From: Paenibacillaceae bacterium
GTDB lineage: Bacteria; Bacillota; Bacilli; Paenibacillales; NBRC-103111
Assembly (NCBI GenBank): GCA_029256185.1
Contig: JAQSYI010000001.1
Span: forward strand, 248,001-312,000
DNA: 64,000 nt
Direction of reading: 5' to 3'
Made by a program: the position numbers and the translations under genes. Numbering within the stretch: the first letter of the stretch is position 1; the number at the start of each line of letters is the position of its first letter. The notes beneath the pieces are model-generated. The model saw only the letters and a program-made list of their open reading frames with translations, ran no database searches and had not been told where the DNA came from. Below are positions 43,467 through 52,641 of this stretch, one piece after another.

Positions 43467-43492
43467 AGTAATTAATCATGGAGGTGCTGATA

Positions 43493-44695
43493 GTGAGTGC
43501 TATAGCCAAACCGCATTTGCTTTTCATATCTGCGGAGAACCCGTTTCCCCAGGACAGCGGGGGCAAGCTGCGTACAGGCAATATTCTGAGGATTCTCGCT
43601 CAAGCTTACAGCATCGACCTGGTTACATATGACAATCAACAGAAGATTGCCCCTGCGGAAGAATCCGTGGCTATCCACGGGGTAAGGAAAACCGTCACTT
43701 ACCGCAAAGCCATGCTACGGTCCCTGTATACGCTCAGGAACTGCTCTTATATGAGCCATGCCGACGTGGATTTCGGCGCCAAGATCAGCGAGCTGTGCTC
43801 ACGCATCCCGTATGACAAGGTGTTCATTTCCCATAGTCTTCTGGGCGGCTGCCTAAGACTGGTCAAGAAGATCTTGCCCGATGCCCGGATTATTACCGAC
43901 GCCCATAATTTCGAGACGGGTCTGTCCGGTCAACTGGCCTCCACCAAGAAAGGGGTAGGCAAGCATTACTTCCGCATGAATGCCCTCTTCACCAAGCGGG
44001 ATGAGAAGCGGGTTCTGGAGCATACCGACCTGCTGTTCACCACCTCCCAGGAGGATGCAGGAGAGTTCGCCAAGCTGTTGCCCCGCCACTCCCACAAGGT
44101 GCATGTCATTCCCAATTTCATAGACCTCAAGAGCTATACCCTGCCCCCCGAATCGGCCAAGGAGAAATTCATCATCCTGCCGGGCAATATGAATTATTTT
44201 CCTAATGTGAACGGAGCCTTGTATTTCTATAAAGAGATCTATGCCAAGGTGAAGGCCGCCATCCCCGATCTGAAGTGGTATATTGTGGGCAGAGACGTGA
44301 ACCCCGCCGTGGCCAGTCTGGCCCAGCATGATTCCTCCGTGGTGGTGACAGGCTATGTGGACAGCGTTATGGATTATATCCGCCGGGCCAAGGTAGTCAT
44401 TGCGCCCCTGCTGGAGGGCAGCGGCACCCGGCTGAAGATTCTGGAGGCATGGGCGGCCAGAACACCTGTTGTTTCCACCTTCAAGGGGGCGGAGGGACTC
44501 GCCTATCAGCATGGACAAGATATTTTCGTAACCGACCAAAGCTCGGAGTTCGCCGATTATATCATCCGGCTGGTCAATGATTGCAGCCTGAATGAAGAGA
44601 TTGCGGAGCGGGCGTACGGCAATCTCCTTGCCTATTACGAGAAGGAAGCCGTCAGCAGCAGAATCCTTCATTCCATGGAAAGCCGCTCCTCCTAA
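43493..44695 (+). CDS. GT4-type glycosyltransferase
   Basis: A 400-residue glycosyltransferase with GT-B fold. The N-terminal domain begins PHLLFISAENPFPQDSGGKLRTGNI, where the Gly-rich loop contacts the acceptor and phosphate. The C-terminal domain has the donor-binding pattern KWYIVGRDVN, VVVTGYVDSVMDYIRRAKVVIAP and LEGSGTRLKILEAWAARTPVV, with the E-x7-E region of GT4 retaining enzymes. It probably makes a surface polysaccharide. The GTG at 43493 has GGAGGTG eight bases upstream, whereas the ATG at 43478 lies inside that site. It is a single-gene unit, closed by a hairpin at 44729. Confidence 0.88.
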   Translation: MSAIAKPHLLFISAENPFPQDSGGKLRTGNILRILAQAYSIDLVTYDNQQKIAPAEESVAIHGVRKTVTYRKAMLRSLYTLRNCSYMSHADVDFGAKISELCSRIPYDKVFISHSLLGGCLRLVKKILPDARIITDAHNFETGLSGQLASTKKGVGKHYFRMNALFTKRDEKRVLEHTDLLFTTSQEDAGEFAKLLPRHSHKVHVIPNFIDLKSYTLPPESAKEKFIILPGNMNYFPNVNGALYFYKEIYAKVKAAIPDLKWYIVGRDVNPAVASLAQHDSSVVVTGYVDSVMDYIRRAKVVIAPLLEGSGTRLKILEAWAARTPVVSTFKGAEGLAYQHGQDIFVTDQSSEFADYIIRLVNDCSLNEEIAERAYGNLLAYYEKEAVSSRILHSMESRSS

Positions 44696-44728
44696 AGAAG
44701 AGCCTGTACGGACGGGCAACAGGTAAAT

Positions 44729-44773
44729 AAGGGCCTCATCTCCCGCTTAGGATCTGCGGGATTTGAGGTCCTT
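44729..44773. terminator. bidirectional hairpin between glycosyltransferase and beta-helix genes
   Basis: AAGGGCCTCATCTCCCGC (44729-44746) pairs with GCGGGATTTGAGGTCCTT (44756-44773) with three mismatches. It lies between two convergent genes and can serve both. Confidence 0.7.
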
Positions 44774-44795
44774 ACTATGAATGTTACCAGTTCCC

Positions 44796-46922
44796 CTAGT
44801 TGCTTCTATTACCGCATAATCCAATCCGGTCAAAATCAATGTCCTCAAACGGAACCTTCCGCTTCTCCAGTCCCCTGACCCGGTCTGTGACATTACTGGC
44901 GTATTTGCCATGCAGGTAGGAGTCCTTGCGCAGCTTGAAATTCAAGTGGCTGGGGTTCTCATCCGCAAAATTATGGTATTGCCCGGAGCAGACGAAATTG
45001 TTGTAATAGACGGTAGTGTGGTTGTAATTGTGAACGTAGGTGTCATACAAGTAGGGATACCGCCGCCGCCAAATATCCGATTCCACATCGACTCCGCGCA
45101 GGTCCGTCTCATCCTTGGCTGCTACTCTCCGGGAGAACAAAGGATCCGTGTGCATCTTGTCATAGGCATTGTCATACGAGTTGGGGTCCGGTCCGGGATG
45201 GCAGTCAATGAAGATATTGTTGGCAACGGAGGTCATCCCCCCGCAGTTCCAATGGATGGTGCTGAAGAAGAACGGCCCCTTCTGGACAATATCGTAGAAG
45301 TAATTGCCGTATACCTCATTATAGATGGCGTGATCGTCGAAATAGATGGCGGTAAAGCCGTACATATCGTAGCTGTGAGGGTTCTTGATATCGTAGATGA
45401 AATTATGCCGGATGATGTTGCCGACCTCACTCGGGTCTCTTCCCATGTAGATGGCGGCGCCGTCGCTGATGGATTTGGCCGCGTTATGCACCTTGGTATA
45501 CTCGATCAGGTGATCATTGCCGTGCAGGTAGACGGCGAATCCCTCCAGATCGTCCAGCTCGCAATGGCGGATGATATTGCCCACACCCCAGATGTTGACC
45601 GCCGCCTTATAGGTCAGGTCCAGCCGGTTGACCCGGTGAATCCGGCAATTGTATACCATGTTCCCCGCGGCAGCCAGTTTCCTCCGGTTGCCCCCGCCAA
45701 GCATAATGCCGCCCGAGCCCATATCCCGGATCTCACAGCCGGAGATGATGTGGTTCGTGCCGCCCTCCCCGTCGAAGGCCGGGCACTCATAGAGGTATTC
45801 GTGCCAGCTGCCGATCTCTTCGGAAACGGGCCCGCTTGGACTGCAGGCGCTGTCATACCGGCCGTGGCCGTCGTGCCGCCCTTCGGGAAGGGGGGAGAAG
45901 CCTTGGCCCACTTGCACGGCAACCGTCCCCAGATTGCGGAACAGGCAATCCTCAACCGCGATATGCCCGCCCCGTTCAATATAGATGCCGGAGCCGCGGG
46001 CATTCTCGAAGGTGATGCCGCTTACGGCAATGTCCGACGCCCCCATGAAGGAGAGAAAGGGGACGGCCATCACGGAGAGCTGGATCAGGGAGCCGCTTAT
46101 ATCCCAGGGAGGATACAGATACAGCATGTCCCGGGCCCGGTCCAGGAAGTATTCGCCTGGCGCGTCGATTTCCTCCAGCAGATTGACAATCCTCCACTTG
46201 CATTCGCCGCCTGCGACAAACCCGAACAAGGTGGGCAATTCAGTAGAAATCATCCGGTTCACCGTATCGATGCTTTTGATTTTGAGCGTATCATCCGCAT
46301 ACGCCCTTCCCGGAAAGCCCGACAGGTAGGCGTCATCCGCCTGTCCCCAACGGTCTCCCCGCTCGATCAGATAGCCGATGGCAGCCCCTCTCATGGAGAA
46401 ATCCCCGTACATGGGCTGGCTGCCCCTATCAATCACGTGATAAAGCGGCAAGTACCGGTCATTCGGGTATCGGGCAATTTGCTGCGGCACCGTGTCAATG
46501 AACAGCTCATTGGGAGCGGGAATCGAAGCGCGCCGGAAGCCGCGTGTGCCATATTGCCCGTATTGGAGTCCGTATGGCTTCAAATCGATTTCCATGATAT
46601 GCGCTCTAGCCGTTTGGTCGATGATTCTGTCCAAAACGGCTGAATCTGTGGTTCTGGTTGCCCGGTCCGGCGGGATGACCAGTCCTCCGTCGAAATATAC
46701 CGGCTCATCCCCGTAAGCCCTGTAGCTCACATTTCCTCTGTCTTCCGCAGTAAAACGGACTGTATGTTCGAAGAAATACCGGCCTCCGCGGATAAATACG
46801 GTTGCCGCCTCGCCCTCGGGAATGTCCCGCACAAGCTCCTTGGCTCTCTCCAGCGTTCTTACGGGATGCGCGGGCGTTCCCGGATTATCGTCATGTCCCT
46901 CCGCAGAAATATAAAGCTCCAT
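44796..46922 (-). CDS. cytoplasmic right-handed beta-helix protein (pectate-lyase-superfamily-like)
   Basis: A 708-residue protein with no signal peptide and an AAGGAGAC site. The start (MELYISAEGHDDNPGTPAHPVRTLERA, in the style of beta-helix enzymes) and repeated short-strand turns from about 290 onward (ISGCEIRDMGSGGIMLGGG, YNCRIHRVNRLDL, IIRHCELDDLEGFAVYL, LIEYTKVHNAAKSISDGAAIYMG, IIRHNFIYDIKNP) show a parallel beta-helix as in polysaccharide lyases and GH28-like or mannuronan-epimerase-like enzymes. The activity cannot be told from sequence. It is the last gene of the third operon, 58 bp behind the SGNH gene, and would act on imported oligosaccharides. Confidence 0.8.
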   Translation of the reverse strand: MELYISAEGHDDNPGTPAHPVRTLERAKELVRDIPEGEAATVFIRGGRYFFEHTVRFTAEDRGNVSYRAYGDEPVYFDGGLVIPPDRATRTTDSAVLDRIIDQTARAHIMEIDLKPYGLQYGQYGTRGFRRASIPAPNELFIDTVPQQIARYPNDRYLPLYHVIDRGSQPMYGDFSMRGAAIGYLIERGDRWGQADDAYLSGFPGRAYADDTLKIKSIDTVNRMISTELPTLFGFVAGGECKWRIVNLLEEIDAPGEYFLDRARDMLYLYPPWDISGSLIQLSVMAVPFLSFMGASDIAVSGITFENARGSGIYIERGGHIAVEDCLFRNLGTVAVQVGQGFSPLPEGRHDGHGRYDSACSPSGPVSEEIGSWHEYLYECPAFDGEGGTNHIISGCEIRDMGSGGIMLGGGNRRKLAAAGNMVYNCRIHRVNRLDLTYKAAVNIWGVGNIIRHCELDDLEGFAVYLHGNDHLIEYTKVHNAAKSISDGAAIYMGRDPSEVGNIIRHNFIYDIKNPHSYDMYGFTAIYFDDHAIYNEVYGNYFYDIVQKGPFFFSTIHWNCGGMTSVANNIFIDCHPGPDPNSYDNAYDKMHTDPLFSRRVAAKDETDLRGVDVESDIWRRRYPYLYDTYVHNYNHTTVYYNNFVCSGQYHNFADENPSHLNFKLRKDSYLHGKYASNVTDRVRGLEKRKVPFEDIDFDRIGLCGNRSN

Positions 46923-46980
46923 TCTATGGTCTCCTTATGGATCGGTGCAGCCTTAGGAGCTGCGGGGAAATGAGCGGGAC

Positions 46981-48093
46981 TTACTTCGCCGCAGCCTCTT
47001 CGGCCAGAGATTGCGCGTCCTTCGTCTCACCTACCAGAAAGGCGCCGATCCGAATCCGTGTCCCCTTGGATTGGGGGTCCTTCTGCCCAATGGCTCTGAT
47101 CCGCAGCTTATGCTCCCGGTTCTCCAGATGCTCTGCCAGGAGGGTGAAGCCCGCCCGGTCAAAATTCAGGGCGTGTTTGTCCCAGGTGGAGTATGCCTTG
47201 GCCGGTCCTTCGTCCAACTGCCATTCCAGTATGCCGGAATCATGGGCGATCATATAGTATAATCCTACTGCGGTTCCGGAGAAGGTGAGCACCAGCTCCT
47301 CGCCGTTCCCTTCGGCGCAGATCATATGGGGGTAGCGGGAACGGAGGGATTCTTCCGAGCGGGCAAATTGGCTTTCCTGAACAAGCCAGGCATCGTAGAG
47401 CTCGGAGCGGACGTACACGCTTGCTCCCAACGGGGACGGCAAGGAGCGTCTCTCCCAGTCCCCGGCCTGACCAAGACTGCTCTGGAGAAACCCGGTTACC
47501 CTCTCTGCGTACAGGGCGTATCCCGTATCGTTGGGATGCACCGTATCCGTGGTGTAGGTGGACCAATCCCCGTTCCCCTCTGCTACCAGCCCGCTGATGG
47601 CCATACCCGCATAGACAGCAGGAATTCCGTAGTGTGCGGCGATTTTCTGGTGGATCTCTACGCTGGCCAGCCGGCCTCCTTCGCCCAGGTCCAGGTCCAT
47701 CTTCTCGGTCAGCGTATACACGAAGACGATATCGGCGTACGGGTTATGGGTCAGGATCTGCCGGACGATGCCTTCCATGGAGAGGGCAATGGTCTCCTCA
47801 TTGGCTCCATAGTCGTTGACTGCAAACTCCACGAAGACCAGGTCGGGCTGATACGCCAACACATCCTTGCCGCATCTGTACACCCCCAACCCGGAGGGCG
47901 TACCGCCGATGGCCGCGTTAACCGCCTCAATCCGGGCGTCCGGGTAGCACCCCTTCAGCCACAGTGTAGTCAATCCCCGCCAGGAGGTCTGGTCCGCAGC
48001 GGAAGCGCCCGCCCCCTCCGTAATGGAGCCGCCAAAAAAACATACATTGAGTTTCTTCTGATCCTGCAGCAAGAAGCTGGTATTATGAAGCAT
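46981..48093 (-). CDS. SGNH/GDSL-type esterase with C-terminal beta-sandwich
   Basis: A 370-residue hydrolase. Block I is FFGGSITEG with nucleophile S23; block III is the Asn of VEFAVNDYG; block V is the catalytic pair in TVHPNDTGY. These cover residues 1-215. The remaining part (VGLYYMIAHDSGILEWQLDEG, EHLENREHKLRIRAIG) is a small beta-sandwich seen in GDSL-like acetyl esterases for pectin or xylan. There is no signal peptide, so the enzyme is intracellular and probably deacetylates imported oligosaccharides. A GAGGGGAGAAA site supports the ATG. It lies between the secreted toroid-like gene and the beta-helix gene. Confidence 0.87.
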   Translation of the reverse strand: MLHNTSFLLQDQKKLNVCFFGGSITEGAGASAADQTSWRGLTTLWLKGCYPDARIEAVNAAIGGTPSGLGVYRCGKDVLAYQPDLVFVEFAVNDYGANEETIALSMEGIVRQILTHNPYADIVFVYTLTEKMDLDLGEGGRLASVEIHQKIAAHYGIPAVYAGMAISGLVAEGNGDWSTYTTDTVHPNDTGYALYAERVTGFLQSSLGQAGDWERRSLPSPLGASVYVRSELYDAWLVQESQFARSEESLRSRYPHMICAEGNGEELVLTFSGTAVGLYYMIAHDSGILEWQLDEGPAKAYSTWDKHALNFDRAGFTLLAEHLENREHKLRIRAIGQKDPQSKGTRIRIGAFLVGETKDAQSLAEEAAAK

Positions 48094-48134
48094 TCTGCTC
48101 TTTCTCCCCTCGCAAGTGTGGCGGGACAGAGGGA

Positions 48135-48165
48135 GGACCGGGAGTGCCTGAGCCGTCCCGGGTCC
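48135..48165 (-). other. hairpin upstream of SGNH gene
   Basis: GGACCGGGA (48135-48143) pairs with TCCCGGGTCC (48156-48165) apart from one bulged base. It lies in the 148-bp gap between the secreted enzyme gene and the SGNH gene; no T-run follows on the minus strand, so read-through is likely. Confidence 0.4.
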
Positions 48166-48241
48166 TGACTCCGCCGCCCTTGCTGTGTTTGTGCCGCACG
48201 CTTCGTGGCCAGGTCGGCCAACCGCCTGCGCCGCGGCGATC

Positions 48242-50947
48242 TCAATCCAATTCTACCACAGGGGAGGACAAACCGGGTACTGGGTCAATCTCGAGAGGCT
48301 CTGTCTGTTGCGGACGGAATACAATCCGGCCCAGGTTGAAATCGCTGATTTCCACAGTACCGTGGGGCGTCTCCAGTGTAAAATCACTGCTCCTGCCGGT
48401 CAGATTCCCCAGCACATAAATATCTTGATTGGGTTCGGCGATCAGATATACCATGGCCCCGTCAGGATTATGCAAGACGGCATCCTGCAGGCAGATGAGG
48501 GTCTCAGTCGATTGGACCATATTGTTGGAGCGCACCATCTCCGGTGTGGACAGATACGGCTCCTTATTCATCCAGCTGTAATATTGAGTATTGTCGGCAG
48601 TCACATAAACAGGACCGTTCTGATCCAGCTCATACGTCTTATCCAAGAGCAGTTGGCCGTTCACCATTCTTTTCTTCACAACCAGATCCGTCAGATCGAA
48701 TTCCAACTGCAATTGATCCACCCCGCTTTGGTACGTGGTGACCCACAGACCGTTCTGATCCTGTTGGGTATAGGCAGTGGATGCCATATGGGCCTTGAAG
48801 GCTTGCATGGAAGAATATTGGGTGCGGTCTCCCATCTCAAGGATATATCCGTTGCGCTGCTGGCTTCTTGCATTCAGACCCACGGTTTTCGCTTCTGCTC
48901 CGTGATAATTGTAGAAGTGAATAGTCAGCAGGGACTCGATGGGCATGCTCTTCAAACTGGCGGCATCGCCGGCCAAATCCTCACCCATGCTGCGGATCTG
49001 CCCTTCCATGTCGCGGCCCAAATCCGTTGTATTAAGCGGCTGGAGCGCGATGAACGTATTGTGGTCCTCGATATAGATCTTCTTGTTGCCGTCGATATTG
49101 TAAGGCAGCGCTTGCCCTGCAATCCTCGCCCGGACCTCCTCCACACCATTTTGAACCAGGGACACTTCTCCCATAATGAAATCGTCGCCTGCCCATACGG
49201 CCTTCATTTCCTCCGGCCAGCCGACGAACAGACTGACTCCCATGTCGTTGATTTCATTGGTCTTGACATCCGTAAAGCGCGCATCCGCCGCCTTGCCGGG
49301 ATAAGACAGCACGATGGCCTTGTTGTCATGCTGCAGCACGGCAGACAAGCCATGCTCCTTGGGGAAGCTCCAGGATTGGGCGGTTAGCTCCTTCACAACC
49401 GGGGATACCCCGCTTACATCGATATCCGAGTTATACCGGTAATTGGAGAACAGGGTCCCCGTATCGGACAGGCTCTTGATCAACCCGTCGGTTCTCCGCC
49501 AGTTGGCCAACAGCAGGGCATCCTGCCCGTCATAACCGGGAATGTACCAGGCGAAATCCCCGGCGGAGCCGATGTTGTATTCGTAGGTGGCATAAGAGAC
49601 TGTATTGCCCATCTTGTACCGGGTATTGGGAATGGTGTATCCCTGATTGCCCGCACTTACGTTATACGCGCCGGGAGTGGCATTGCGGAGCTTGGTGCTC
49701 CAGGTCCGGTAAGGGAATTCCTTGCGGAAGGCGATCTCCTCCATATAATCGGGGAAGAAGGGTGTAAGGGACGCCAGGTTGGCATACCACCAGGCATAAC
49801 CGTTGGCTTCATGGAACTGGTAGAAATTATAGCCGCTGGTAGAGCGGTACAAGATATTGAAGAAGGACTGCCGGTCCACATTGCGGAAGTTGAAGCGTCC
49901 GAAAGTCCGGTTGAACGGCCCGGGCATGCTTGCGGAAGGCTCATGATACCGCATGGCCGCATCCATTCCCGCCCTGTCCAGAATCAGCCTGAGCTTGGCT
50001 TTAATCCGCTCATTGTCGGTCAGGGTATAGAGGGTGAGCATATTGGACCAGGTGAAGGCGGCGTAGCTGGGAGAGTTGAAATCCCCCGTTCCGGACCCTT
50101 GCAGAGCCTCGTAAGCAATCATCCGGTCCAGGACATTCTCCATCCGGGCGAACATGGACGCATCGTTGGCCGCCTGGGCGTACATGAAGCCCCGGAGCAG
50201 TCCTTCTGAAGTCTGGTTATGATTATTGTTGTACAGGAAATCCAGTTCCGCTTTCTCCGGGGAGAAGCCCTGGTTTTGGGCCATGCTGACAATAAGCTGG
50301 TACAAAATATCCTTCGACTGTTGGGTGAGCTTATCCTGATGCTGGAAGTAGAGGTAGTAGGCTTCCGTATCGGTAAAGGCGAATTCCTTCACTCCCCGGC
50401 TCACAATGGCCTCATTGGCTTTGGTTATACTGTCCGCCTTGCCCATGAGCAGGATGCTAAGCGGAGAGTCGTTAATGGTGAACTTATAATTGTCCGCGAA
50501 CTTGGGAGCATTATGGGCGGCAGCCATCCGCTGCAGAAGCTGGTCCGGCTTCTCCGAGACAGGCCCCCCCTGATACCATACCGGTACCTCGCCAAGCTCA
50601 ATGGGGGCTACGCCTTGTCTGGTGAACTGGGTCCGTTGGTCGGGAATCTTCCGCTTGTAGAGCTCGATGTCCACATTCTGGGGAAGAGACCGGAAGAAGC
50701 TCAGGTTCTCTTCGGATATGGTCTGAACGGATAATGCGGGGTCCTGATTCACAGCTTCCCAATCAAGAATGGCGGCCTCCAGCGCAGGAATATCATGCCA
50801 GGCAATGGGGGAGGCTTCATGATTGGCAGCGGTTACATTTTTGCTCCCAATACCGGCTTCCCCGTAAGCAAGGGCAGGGGAGAGAAGGGTTGCGCTCAGC
50901 ATGCTGGCCACAAGCAGGGAAGTCACTGTTTTTTTGGTTTTTCTCAA
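48242..50947 (-). CDS. secreted protein, probable (alpha/alpha)-toroid plus beta-sandwich polysaccharide enzyme
   Basis: A 901-residue secreted protein; the TTG at 50947 has AGAGGTG eight bases upstream. Signal peptide (about 1-28, ending SPALAYGEA). The first half is helix-rich with repeated aromatic clusters (ELDFLYNNNHNQTSEGLLRGFMYAQ, GTGDFNSPSYAAFTW, YNFYQFHEANGYAWWYANL), like the barrels of polysaccharide lyases and GH88/105-like hydrolases. From about 440 it is beta-rich with a supersandwich-like pattern, as in PL8, PL15 or heparinase-type lyases. I cannot name the family; the usual PL8 Asn-His-Tyr motif is not evident. It sits between the importer and the esterase/beta-helix genes, implying extracellular depolymerisation. 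Confidence 0.62.
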   Translation of the reverse strand: MRKTKKTVTSLLVASMLSATLLSPALAYGEAGIGSKNVTAANHEASPIAWHDIPALEAAILDWEAVNQDPALSVQTISEENLSFFRSLPQNVDIELYKRKIPDQRTQFTRQGVAPIELGEVPVWYQGGPVSEKPDQLLQRMAAAHNAPKFADNYKFTINDSPLSILLMGKADSITKANEAIVSRGVKEFAFTDTEAYYLYFQHQDKLTQQSKDILYQLIVSMAQNQGFSPEKAELDFLYNNNHNQTSEGLLRGFMYAQAANDASMFARMENVLDRMIAYEALQGSGTGDFNSPSYAAFTWSNMLTLYTLTDNERIKAKLRLILDRAGMDAAMRYHEPSASMPGPFNRTFGRFNFRNVDRQSFFNILYRSTSGYNFYQFHEANGYAWWYANLASLTPFFPDYMEEIAFRKEFPYRTWSTKLRNATPGAYNVSAGNQGYTIPNTRYKMGNTVSYATYEYNIGSAGDFAWYIPGYDGQDALLLANWRRTDGLIKSLSDTGTLFSNYRYNSDIDVSGVSPVVKELTAQSWSFPKEHGLSAVLQHDNKAIVLSYPGKAADARFTDVKTNEINDMGVSLFVGWPEEMKAVWAGDDFIMGEVSLVQNGVEEVRARIAGQALPYNIDGNKKIYIEDHNTFIALQPLNTTDLGRDMEGQIRSMGEDLAGDAASLKSMPIESLLTIHFYNYHGAEAKTVGLNARSQQRNGYILEMGDRTQYSSMQAFKAHMASTAYTQQDQNGLWVTTYQSGVDQLQLEFDLTDLVVKKRMVNGQLLLDKTYELDQNGPVYVTADNTQYYSWMNKEPYLSTPEMVRSNNMVQSTETLICLQDAVLHNPDGAMVYLIAEPNQDIYVLGNLTGRSSDFTLETPHGTVEISDFNLGRIVFRPQQTEPLEIDPVPGLSSPVVELD

Positions 50948-51031
50948 GATAAACACACCTCTTTCGCTATGGGATTAGTCCTTGCCTTTGTTGCGTCCGG
51001 CTTCTTGCATCACCTCCTCCCTGTTTCGGCG

Positions 51032-51053
51032 TGGGCCCTGTCTCTATGGCCCA
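51032..51053 (-). other. hairpin after importer-3 binding-protein gene
   Basis: TGGGCC (51032-51037) pairs with GGCCCA (51048-51053), directly after the binding-protein stop. It has no T-run and is probably a partial attenuator before the secreted enzyme gene. Confidence 0.4.
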
Positions 51054-51056
51054 AGA

Positions 51057-52562
51057 TCACTTTCCTGATCTCCACTCATCGAGCTGCTTCTGGATTTCCT
51101 GCTGCACCTTGTCTGCTCCCGCCTGCTTCAGCTTGTCGCTGAAGCGCTTGACCGCTGCTTCGGGCTCATCCAGACCATTTTTCAGGATGGGATTGAATTC
51201 CTTGAAGATGGCGGAAATCTGGACCAGCTCATTCTGCACAGGCTTGCGGTCGAAGACAAAATCAGCCAGCTCATCGAGCTCGACAGTATCGTTCAAGCGG
51301 ATGGTTTCCTGCCAGGTATTCTCGTCTTGCCCCTCCAGCAGATAGGCATTGAATTGGTTGCCCAGCTCCCAGGCCTCAAACTGATACGTATCCGGGATTT
51401 TCTCAATCCGGTTGGCCCCGGTCTTCCTGTAGTCCTGGCCTTCTATGCCGAATGTCAGCAGATTGTATAATTCCTTGTCCGTATTCACCAGTTCCAGAAG
51501 CATCAAGGCACGTTCGGGATTTTTGGAATTCTTGCTGATGGCGCTCAAGGTGGAATACAAGGTCCGGATCCTGCCGGGCTTGGTCAGCGCCTTGACAATC
51601 ACCTCGTATCCCAGCTTCGCTTGCTGCTCGGCTTCCACTCCGGGCTTGTAGCCGGAATATTCACTGAACAGACGGCCTGCCTTGGCCAGAGCCTGATCCC
51701 CTTCCGAAGCGGTGGATACATTGGAGGGGAAGAAGCCCTTGGTATACCATTCCCGCATCAGCCTGTAATGGGGCATCATATCCTCCTTGGTCCAGCGGTA
51801 GCCCGTAATCTTCCAGGAAGAGGTATCCACCACAAAATCCTCAATCAGATTTACCGTTCCCTGCTCCATAATTTGCGCCAGATTGGGTACGCCGAATTTG
51901 ACCGGAACCACATCGGGTTCGCCTTGCCTGATCTTTTCAAAAATCGGGGTCAAATCACTTAATTTGGTGATATGGCTGACATCCAGCTTGTACTTATCCA
52001 CCAGATCCTTCTTGAACATGAAGCCCATGGGCAGGGAGAGAATCTGATAATTGTACACCCCATATATTTTTTCCTTCACTTTCACCGCATTCCATACCAG
52101 CTGGGGCAACGCTTGTTGCAGCTTGGGGAATTGGGGGAGGTAATCGTCCAGCGCCAGATACGCCCCTTTATTGACATTCTCCACATAATTATTGGACCAG
52201 TTGGAGGTCCAGGCGATATCATACGCCTCCCCCGAAGCCATGGCCAACTGCAGCTTCTGGTCATAGTCCCCCGGCTCTACGAAGCGGTATTCCACGGTAG
52301 CATTGATTTTGGCCTTGGTGATTTCATTGGCCTTGGCAACCACTGCCTCCGCATTCTTCGGTTTCGACCCTCTGAGATACCAGATAAGCTGTACCTCCGG
52401 CAGCGTCTTCCCGCCTGTTCCTTCCCCGCCGGGGGAGTGGACGGCGGGGAGGGTGGAAGCCGCCGTGTCTTCCTTGGCACACCCCGGGGCCACGGCCAGC
52501 ACCATCGCCACCGCCAGGACCGCCGGAATAATCTTGCCAACAACTCTTCTTGCCTGTTTCAT
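51057..52562 (-). CDS. extracellular solute-binding lipoprotein, importer 3
   Basis: A 501-residue lipoprotein: start MKQARRVVGK, hydrophobic core, lipobox VAPGC with C28, and a short Ser/Gly/Pro spacer. The mature part follows the LplA-like plan of the importer-2 protein (VQLIWYLRG, LAMASGEAYDIAWTSNW, MGFMFKKDLVDKYKL, KNSKNPERALMLLELVNTD). The AGGAGGAAG site supports the ATG. It is third in its operon behind both permeases and two hairpins, and upstream of the secreted toroid-like enzyme, whose products it likely captures. The ligand is not known. Confidence 0.92.
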   Translation of the reverse strand: MKQARRVVGKIIPAVLAVAMVLAVAPGCAKEDTAASTLPAVHSPGGEGTGGKTLPEVQLIWYLRGSKPKNAEAVVAKANEITKAKINATVEYRFVEPGDYDQKLQLAMASGEAYDIAWTSNWSNNYVENVNKGAYLALDDYLPQFPKLQQALPQLVWNAVKVKEKIYGVYNYQILSLPMGFMFKKDLVDKYKLDVSHITKLSDLTPIFEKIRQGEPDVVPVKFGVPNLAQIMEQGTVNLIEDFVVDTSSWKITGYRWTKEDMMPHYRLMREWYTKGFFPSNVSTASEGDQALAKAGRLFSEYSGYKPGVEAEQQAKLGYEVIVKALTKPGRIRTLYSTLSAISKNSKNPERALMLLELVNTDKELYNLLTFGIEGQDYRKTGANRIEKIPDTYQFEAWELGNQFNAYLLEGQDENTWQETIRLNDTVELDELADFVFDRKPVQNELVQISAIFKEFNPILKNGLDEPEAAVKRFSDKLKQAGADKVQQEIQKQLDEWRSGK

Positions 52563-52602
52563 TTGTCTCTTCCTCCTCTATGGGATACTTCTATTCTACA
52601 GG

Positions 52603-52641
52603 ATTGGTGAATAATGCCAATACCTGGGTAATCCGTTACCC
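52603..52641 (-). other. two hairpins between permease and binding-protein genes, importer 3
   Basis: ATTGG/CCAAT (52603-52607 with 52617-52621) and GGGTAA/TTACCC (52626-52631 with 52636-52641) fit between the permease stop, which lies in the second arm, and the binding-protein site. They occupy the same place as the hairpin in importer 2. Confidence 0.55.

Noticed and set aside
44910..46643. 577-residue plus-strand frame
   Set aside because: It is antisense to the beta-helix gene, Ile/Val-rich without domain features, and a codon-bias shadow.
48242..50947. Firm PL8 (hyaluronate/xanthan lyase) assignment
   Set aside because: Overall shape is compatible, but I could not find the expected catalytic Asn-His-Tyr pattern, so only a general call is given.
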